Assembly: GCA_964593585.1 (NCBI GenBank)
Contig: CAZQIZ010000038.1
Span: 1 to 20,489 of the forward strand
Length of the DNA stretch: 20,489 nucleotides
Origin: JACQFV01 sp964593585
GTDB lineage: Bacteria > Zixibacteria > MSB-5A5 > WJJR01
Direction: 5' to 3'
Part shown: positions 15,633 through 20,489 of the stretch, one piece after another
Numbering within the stretch: position 1 is the stretch's first letter
Layout of the letters: each line of letters opens with the position of its first letter
Made by a program: the position numbers and the translations under genes
Notes under the pieces: model-generated
The model's input: only the letters and a program-made list of their open reading frames with translations
Database searches by the model: none
What the model was told of the DNA's origin: nothing

Positions 15633-18470
15633 TCACGGACAGACCCCTCCCGGCAGGGGCACATCCCCGGTCACATGATCGATCAGGTAGACCAGATCCC
15701 GAATATCCACCACACAATCCCCATTCACATCCGCCGCCGACTCATAGATCAGGTACCCATCCCGGTACAAGTAATCGATGAGAAAGACCACATCGGCGGA
15801 CGTCACCGCCCCGTCGTTGTCGGCATCGCCTCGCGCCGATGGCGCCCCGTATCCCATCCGCCCGAGAATGGCCGTCAGCGCCGCCCGCGCATCATGTTCA
15901 TCCATGTACGACAGGGGAAAGGCGAAGACGACCAGCGTCCGTTGGGGATCACGTGCCCGCACCGCCACCGGTCGCCCCTGCAGCGGCGAATTCGCGCTGT
16001 CCCTGGACACGAATGTATAGAGAACTTCCGCCTGCGCGGTGTCGATTTCGAAGAAGCCCACAAATGGCACCGCGTTCCCCGGATGCGGCAGCGCCGGATT
16101 CAGCCCCCACCCGGTGCGGGAGGAATCGACGGCGAGGCGCGGCAGACGCGGGTCGGCCGGCGCCGCCGCGACAAACTCGGCATTCATCCGTGTGGGCCCC
16201 GCCAGTAACGACGCTGGATAGTACACTCGCCGTATCCCGGACAATGCCCCCAGCGACCCCGGCGGCACCGCCACCGTCTCCGCCTGAACACCCCCGTAGT
16301 TGAACAGATCGCGTCCCGATAGAACCGTCACACCCCGCGCGTTCGAATACAGCGCGAGTAATTCTTCCTCGCCGCGCCCGATCCCCCCGCGCCCATCGGC
16401 GGTCACCACTGTCAGCGGATGTGGATCGAAATCCATCAGCGTCAATGGGGGGGCGCCGGTGGCGAAGTCGCGATGGAGACTTCCCGGCAGCAGACGTCCC
16501 CAGGTCGCGCGGGTTGAATCACGGTCGGTCAGCGAAAATGCGTCGGCAAGCGTATAGTCGAAGATCTGCGGCGGCCCATCGAAGTCAAACGCCACACCCA
16601 CCGTCGCCGGCGAGGGATAACTCTCGTTGGCCAGCGACGAGAGCGCCGTCACCCGGTACTCATAAAGCGTTGCGCCGATGACGTCCTGATCGGTGAAGCG
16701 CGTGGCCGTGTCGGTGGCCGCGATCAGTTCCCAGTCGCCCTCCGGCGCGCGGCGGTAGACACGGTACCCGCTGATGTCATCCTCGGCATTCGGCGGCCAG
16801 TGCAGATGGATTTCATGCCGCTCCGCCAGCGCGATCGGACGCGCCGGCGATTTCGGGCGGTCAGGCAGGAGACTGTCGTAAATCGTCTCCGGTCCGATGA
16901 TCCCCGGACGGCCCATGCAGGCGACGGTGTAGTAATACGTCTTCGAACGATCCAGCCCGACATCCACGAACGAGGTGTCAAGTCCGGCGCTGAATGTCTG
17001 CCGTTCGCTCCCGTCGCCGGCGCGGCGCTGCACACGGTAATACGTCAACCGATCGGTGTGCCGCGCGCTCCAGGTCAGCACGCCCGAAGTGTCATCCCAT
17101 CCCGCCACGGCGAATGTCCGCGGCGGCGCAATCGGCAGAAACGAAAAGGCGCTGTCCCAGGCGTGGCGCTGGTCGAGCGCGTAATATTCCAACTGATCGA
17201 TGCCCAGCCCGTGCAGGTACAGGGCCGGGTCGCGTGGATCAAACAGGGTCTCGAAGTTCAACGGCTGAGTGTGCCCATACGGCGCCACCATCCACACCCA
17301 GTGCACCACCAGCGAGTCGCCCGGCAGAAGCGTCGCCGCACCCACCGTGTGCAAAAACCGGATGTCGAATCCGTCGGCGAAATCGACCGCGATCGAGTCA
17401 TGAGTTGGCGCAATCCAGCCCTCGGCGGTTCGGTCCACCGCCGCGTACGGCTGCGCGTAGTCCAACTCGCGGTTGGCCATGCGCCGGTAACGGTAGGCGT
17501 CAGTCACCTCGTAGCCGTGCCCGCCGAAGATGTTGGTGTCACCCGGCGCGCGCTGAGGTCCCCAGTCATAGGGGTCGCGCAATGACGGCACCCACCAGTT
17601 GAACGATTCCCCGGTCAGACGGGGAAAGCCGCCCAGGTACATCGAGCCAAACATCCGTCGCGGCGACCGGGCGTCGAAATGGTCGGTCGAATCCGGGTCG
17701 CCATCGTTGTCCGCCGCCCAGGCCACCGACACCTCGGTGCTCTGGTCCCCCTGCACGATGCTGCGGCGCGTGTGCCCGACAACATCATCCATCCAATAGT
17801 CTTCGGTCTCGGCATGCCCGATGTCGGGATCGCACATCCAGCCCACCCACAGACTCTCGATGGGCGCAGCGCCAATGTTGGTGATCACCAGCTCCTGGAA
17901 GAGCGCGCCATCGTGCCCTTGCGCCCCGAAAGTGTAAGTCTTCTGACGCACCCGCACCGGCAGGGGACGGTGTGGGCCATCATAGGGATCATCACGCACC
18001 GTCTCCGGGTCGGTGGTCGTGTCGCCAAAGATGAAGCTCCACTCATCATCACCGAGTCGATCGGTGTAAACCGGAGGGTCATAGTTATCGGCGTACAGTT
18101 CATGCGCCTGTCCGAATCCCAGCGATCCACTGGAAACCAGCGTGTCGCCGCCGACGATTCCGCCGATCCACAGCCCCGCCTCGTACATGTACTCGATTTG
18201 CGAATGCGCCGGCGATTCGAGCACCGGCACCAGCGTGCCGGATGAGTCGCGCAACCGGTCGCGCACGGTGCCGAAGTACCCGTAGTTGGTAACGGTCGTG
18301 CGCAGGAAATCGGTGTCGTGGATACGCCAGACGATGTTGGTGTCAAACCCCGCCGTCCCCGCCGCCAGCGGCAGGGGAGGGGCGGGACTTGGCGGCGTAC
18401 GCCCCCATCCCGCCGCGCTCCATCCCGGCACCAGCACCAGCAGTGTCAGTAAGATTCGCTGCACAGCCAT
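15633..18470 (-). CDS. Large secreted Fn3 protein with C-terminal type I dockerin-like domain
   Basis: A 945-residue protein with a signal peptide (MAVQRILLTLLVLVPGWSAA). Residues 35-440 form a large domain I do not recognise, rich in W/Y/D and beta-structure, with short motifs such as YMYEAGLWIGG, ELVITNIGAAPIESLWVGW and AADNDGDPDSTD. Two Fn3 domains follow (about 445-535 and 540-625; YRVQRRA and SGYRVYRRAPEGDWELI), then a region of about 250 residues without assigned domains. The C-terminus (about 881-935) has two calcium loops, GDADNDGAVTSADVVFLIDY and ADVNGDCVVDIRDLVYLIDH, typical of type I dockerins. In such bacteria these may act as attachment or sorting modules rather than true cellulosome parts. 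The ATG at 18470 has only a weak ribosome site. Inverted repeats at 15275-15364 and 18501-18590 flank the gene. No catalytic motif is visible. Confidence 0.85.
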   Translation of the reverse strand: MAVQRILLTLLVLVPGWSAAGWGRTPPSPAPPLPLAAGTAGFDTNIVWRIHDTDFLRTTVTNYGYFGTVRDRLRDSSGTLVPVLESPAHSQIEYMYEAGLWIGGIVGGDTLVSSGSLGFGQAHELYADNYDPPVYTDRLGDDEWSFIFGDTTTDPETVRDDPYDGPHRPLPVRVRQKTYTFGAQGHDGALFQELVITNIGAAPIESLWVGWMCDPDIGHAETEDYWMDDVVGHTRRSIVQGDQSTEVSVAWAADNDGDPDSTDHFDARSPRRMFGSMYLGGFPRLTGESFNWWVPSLRDPYDWGPQRAPGDTNIFGGHGYEVTDAYRYRRMANRELDYAQPYAAVDRTAEGWIAPTHDSIAVDFADGFDIRFLHTVGAATLLPGDSLVVHWVWMVAPYGHTQPLNFETLFDPRDPALYLHGLGIDQLEYYALDQRHAWDSAFSFLPIAPPRTFAVAGWDDTSGVLTWSARHTDRLTYYRVQRRAGDGSERQTFSAGLDTSFVDVGLDRSKTYYYTVACMGRPGIIGPETIYDSLLPDRPKSPARPIALAERHEIHLHWPPNAEDDISGYRVYRRAPEGDWELIAATDTATRFTDQDVIGATLYEYRVTALSSLANESYPSPATVGVAFDFDGPPQIFDYTLADAFSLTDRDSTRATWGRLLPGSLHRDFATGAPPLTLMDFDPHPLTVVTADGRGGIGRGEEELLALYSNARGVTVLSGRDLFNYGGVQAETVAVPPGSLGALSGIRRVYYPASLLAGPTRMNAEFVAAAPADPRLPRLAVDSSRTGWGLNPALPHPGNAVPFVGFFEIDTAQAEVLYTFVSRDSANSPLQGRPVAVRARDPQRTLVVFAFPLSYMDEHDARAALTAILGRMGYGAPSARGDADNDGAVTSADVVFLIDYLYRDGYLIYESAADVNGDCVVDIRDLVYLIDHVTGDVPLPGGVCP

Positions 18471-18500
18471 ACGTCTCAGGAGTTGCGCTTCAACCCAGCC

Positions 18501-18590
18501 TTGTGATGCTGAGCGCAGCGAAGCATTTGCATTTTCCCGTCCGGCGGGAGAAGCAGAACCTCCCGCCTCCGGCGATTCGGAATGACAGTT
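18501..18590 (-). repeat. 90-bp dispersed repeat, copy B
   Basis: Homologous to 15275-15364 in inverted orientation (see there). It contains ATGCTGAGCGCAGCGAAGCA at the left and CGGAATGACA at the right. It lies 31 bp upstream of the minus-strand dockerin start, in the 327-bp divergent gap 18471-18797. Confidence 0.7.
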
Positions 18591-18688
18591 CAGTGTTCAG
18601 ATGAAGCATGATCTCACAACCGGCCCGCCCGACCTATTACCCCCGACGACAATCTATCATCCCGCCGCATCTTATCCAACTCCTGCAA

Positions 18689-18730
18689 TCCCGCGCTCCT
18701 TGCCGGACGGCTTGGAATCTTTGTCCGCTC
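18689..18730 (+). repeat. Diverged copy of the 15453-15489 hairpin repeat
   Basis: GCGCTCCTTGCCGG and TTGGAATCTTTG align with GCGCTCTTTGCCGG and TTGGGATCTTTG of 15464-15494 in the same orientation, but the long perfect stem has been lost. It lies in the divergent gap upstream of the nuclease gene. Confidence 0.5.
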
Positions 18731-18744
18731 CCCTCACAAAGTGA

Positions 18745-18772
18745 TTGCCTCCCCACCCCCGCCGCCGATAAT
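18745..18772 (+). promoter_or_regulatory. Candidate sigma-70 promoter for the nuclease gene
   Basis: TTGCCT (18745-18750, 4/6) and GATAAT (18767-18772, 5/6) are spaced 16 bp apart. The start would be near 18779, giving a short leader that contains the GGAG ribosome site before the ATG at 18798. This fits the chosen start and argues against the GTG at 18741. Confidence 0.45.
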
Positions 18773-18797
18773 TCAACCCAAACCCGGAGCGTCGCCC

Positions 18798-20021
18798 ATG
18801 TATTCCCACAGCCGCCTGTCCACTTACGAAAACTGCCCGCGCAAATTCGCCTTCCGCTATGTCGAACAGGTGAAAGTCGCGCAGGAGACCACCGCCGAGG
18901 CCTTCATGGGTTCGATGGTCCATGACACCCTCGAACATCTCTACAAACTCGTCGAAATGGAGCGCACCCCCAAGTGGGAGGAGCTCAATGCCTTCTACGA
19001 GGACGCCTGGACGAAGGGGTGGAACGACAACATCCTGATCGTGCGCGAGCACCTGACCGGCGAGGATTACAAGAACGTCGGCCGACGCTGTGTCCTGGAC
19101 TACTTCAAGAAGTTCTATCCTTTCCGCGATGCCCGTGTGCTCGGCCTCGAGGAACGGCTGGTCTTCGACCTGGACCCCTCCGGCCACTATAAGATCCAGG
19201 GCTTCATCGACCGTCTGGCCGAAGCCGAGGATGGCGCGATCGAAATCCACGACTACAAGACCAACCAGCGCATGCGCACCCAGGAGGAGGTCGACCGCGA
19301 CCGTCAACTGGCGCTCTACCAGATCGGCATCCAGCGCCGCCTCAACGACGTGAAAAACGTCCGCCTGATCTGGCACTACCTGCGCGCCAACCGCTCGCTG
19401 GTCTCGACCCGCACCCCGGACCAACTCGAGGAACTGCGCTTCGACACCATCCGTCTGATCGACACCATCGAGGAGGCGAAAGTCAAAAACGATTTCCCGC
19501 CCCACGAGTCCATGCTCTGCGACTGGTGCGAGTTCCGCGAGTTGTGCCCCGCCAAACGCCACGCCGTGGTGGTCGCCGCCATGTCTCCGCAGGAGTTCGC
19601 CGCCGACGATGGCGTCAAGCTGGCCGACCAGTACGCGCAGGCCCGACGCCGTCTCGATCAGGCCGAACAAAGGGTCGAGGAACTCAAGCAGCAGATCGTC
19701 GACTTCTCCGACCGCATGAACTTCACCAAGCTCCAGGGGCATGGCGTGCAGGTCTCGGTCACCCGCTCGCCCATCTGGAAGATGCCCGCCACCGATGACC
19801 CCCAGCGCAAGGTCCTCGAAGGCCTGGTGCGCGATTCCGGCCTCTGGGACAAAGTCTCCGACCTCTCCAAATCCAAACTGACCAAGACCATCGACTCCAA
19901 GTCCTTCGATCCCGTCTTCCGCGATCAAATCCAGCGCTTCCTCACCCGCGACATCCAGACCACCGTCCGACTCTCCATCAAAGAAGGCAACACCGTCGAA
20001 GACGGCCCCGACCCGGGATGA
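18798..20021 (+). CDS. Fe-S PD-(D/E)XK nuclease, RecB/AddB-like
   Basis: A 407-residue RecB-family nuclease. The N-terminus MYSHSRLSTYENCPRKFAFRY is the classic start of PDDEXK_1/AddB-type nucleases. H42 (GSMVHDTLEHLY), D138 (GFIDRL), D152-Y-K154 (IHDYKT) and Q170 (RQLALYQ) form the nuclease core. C13 with C241, C244 and C250 (CDWCEFRELC) gives the four-Cys [4Fe-4S] pattern of AddB and Cas4. Residues 255-400 are an extra region with a coiled coil (ARRRLDQAEQRVEELKQQI) and a basic C-terminal part. It probably acts on DNA ends in repair or recombination; with no helicase or CRISPR genes beside it, the pathway is unknown. The ATG at 18798 is chosen because the family motif starts there and GGAG (18786-18789) lies 8 nt upstream. 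Confidence 0.9.
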   Translation: MYSHSRLSTYENCPRKFAFRYVEQVKVAQETTAEAFMGSMVHDTLEHLYKLVEMERTPKWEELNAFYEDAWTKGWNDNILIVREHLTGEDYKNVGRRCVLDYFKKFYPFRDARVLGLEERLVFDLDPSGHYKIQGFIDRLAEAEDGAIEIHDYKTNQRMRTQEEVDRDRQLALYQIGIQRRLNDVKNVRLIWHYLRANRSLVSTRTPDQLEELRFDTIRLIDTIEEAKVKNDFPPHESMLCDWCEFRELCPAKRHAVVVAAMSPQEFAADDGVKLADQYAQARRRLDQAEQRVEELKQQIVDFSDRMNFTKLQGHGVQVSVTRSPIWKMPATDDPQRKVLEGLVRDSGLWDKVSDLSKSKLTKTIDSKSFDPVFRDQIQRFLTRDIQTTVRLSIKEGNTVEDGPDPG

Positions 20022-20059
20022 TTGGCGATTGACGATTGGAGGAGTGAGGAGAGGCGTGT

Positions 20060-20489
20060 ATGAATGCGGAAGTATTCAAGGCGCGAACTCTGGAATTCGC
20101 TTTGGCGGTTGTCCGGCTGTGCGAAGCGCTGCCGAAGTCGCGTACGGGCGATACCATCGCACGGCAGCTGCTGCGCTGCGGGACATCCGTCGGCGCAAAC
20201 TACCGCGCCGCATGCCGGGCCTGGTCGCGCGCCGATTTCATCGCAAAATTGGGCATCGTAGAGGAAGAATGCGACGACTACCTGTACTGGATGGAATTGT
20301 TGGTCCGGACGGGGCTTGTGGAACAACGCCAGCTCGAAGTCCTCATTCTGGAAGCCAACGAGATTCTCTCCATGGTGATCGCCTCGAAGAAAACCGCGCG
20401 CTCGCACACCCAGAAATGGGCCTGTCAGGAATTTTGTGGGGCCTGTCAGGAATTTTGTGTGTCGGTCATTTCTGTTCATAATCACGCAC
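20060..20489 (+). CDS. Four-helix-bundle protein (23S rRNA IVP family), runs off the window
   Basis: The frame opens at the ATG at 20060 with AGGAG (20047-20051) 8 nt upstream and stays open to the window end (143 codons, no stop). Residues 1-115 match the IVP/S23 four-helix-bundle family: FKARTLEFALAVVRLCEALP, the RQLLRCGTSVGANYRAACRA helix, FIAKLGIVEEECDDYLYWM and EANEILSMVIASKKTAR. Such proteins were first found encoded in intervening sequences of 23S rRNA genes, but most copies, as here, lie outside rRNA; their function is poorly known. The family usually ends near residue 115-120. Here the frame continues into the terminal repeat and gains a Cys-rich tail (ACQEFCGACQEFC). It is 38 nt after the nuclease gene, so co-transcription is possible. 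Confidence 0.85.
   Translation, partial: MNAEVFKARTLEFALAVVRLCEALPKSRTGDTIARQLLRCGTSVGANYRAACRAWSRADFIAKLGIVEEECDDYLYWMELLVRTGLVEQRQLEVLILEANEILSMVIASKKTARSHTQKWACQEFCGACQEFCVSVISVHNHA
20418..20459 (+). repeat. 21-bp perfect tandem duplication
   Basis: GGGCCTGTCAGGAATTTTGT plus G is present twice back to back (20418-20438 and 20439-20459). The second unit is also the first part of the terminal repeat. Because 21 is a multiple of three, the duplication keeps the overlapping reading frame and duplicates a CQEFC peptide. Confidence 0.95.
20439..20489. repeat. Right terminal inverted repeat (51 bp)
   Basis: Exact reverse complement of 3-53. It begins with one 21-base unit and ends at the last base of the window, so its true right border is unknown. 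Confidence 0.9.

Noticed and set aside
18741..18797. GTG start at 18741 for the nuclease
   Set aside because: The extra 19 residues are proline-rich and non-conserved, and the candidate promoter overlaps this stretch; the family motif begins at the ATG at 18798.
18798..20021. Cas4 of a CRISPR system
   Set aside because: The motifs and Fe-S cysteines fit Cas4 and AddB alike, but the protein is about twice Cas4 length and no cas gene or repeat-spacer array is in the window.

Overview
The window is 20.5 kb of GC-rich bacterial DNA from a Gram-negative (diderm) organism. It encodes an outer-membrane barrel protein, lipobox lipoproteins and several secreted proteins built from FG-GAP, Fn3, Ig-like and dockerin-like domains. 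Together with the dense hairpin repeats, this suggests an uncultivated lineage of the FCB side of the tree (Zixibacteria/Eisenbacteria-like). That placement is an inference from protein style; there is no rRNA or other phylogenetic marker here. The two ends carry the same 51-bp sequence in inverted orientation, so the window is probably a whole contig that stops in a dispersed repeat.

Layout. 1-660: end repeat, a palindromic repeat, and a guanidinium-exporter-type SMR gene. 663-2903: a full-length bifunctional-type RelA/SpoT (Rel) protein. 3046-7001: a translationally coupled pair, first a signal-peptide/HExxH-peptidase/PD40-propeller/Omp85-type-barrel fusion and then a BamB-like PQQ-propeller lipoprotein. 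7011-10928: a proteostasis block of an Hsp20 behind a good sigma-54-type promoter, a FmdB-type zinc-ribbon protein and ClpB. 10929-18470: cell-surface and secreted proteins, namely a frameshifted FG-GAP/Fn3/Cys-rich dockerin-like protein (minus), a multi-Ig-domain lipoprotein (plus) and a large Fn3/dockerin protein (minus), separated by mosaics of small hairpin repeats. 18745-20489: an Fe-S PD-(D/E)XK (RecB/AddB-like) nuclease and a four-helix-bundle (23S rRNA IVP family) gene whose 3' end runs into the terminal repeat.

The left half is stress and envelope physiology: (p)ppGpp control, an outer-membrane protease module, and a small heat-shock protein with the ClpB disaggregase, which normally hand substrates to each other. 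The right half is accessory and surface-oriented. The items most worth a second look are the peptidase-propeller-barrel fusion in which POTRA domains seem to be replaced, its coupling to a BamB-like lipoprotein, the sigma-54 promoter with upstream palindromes before hsp20, and the repeat families. I saw no CRISPR array, transposase, tRNA or rRNA.
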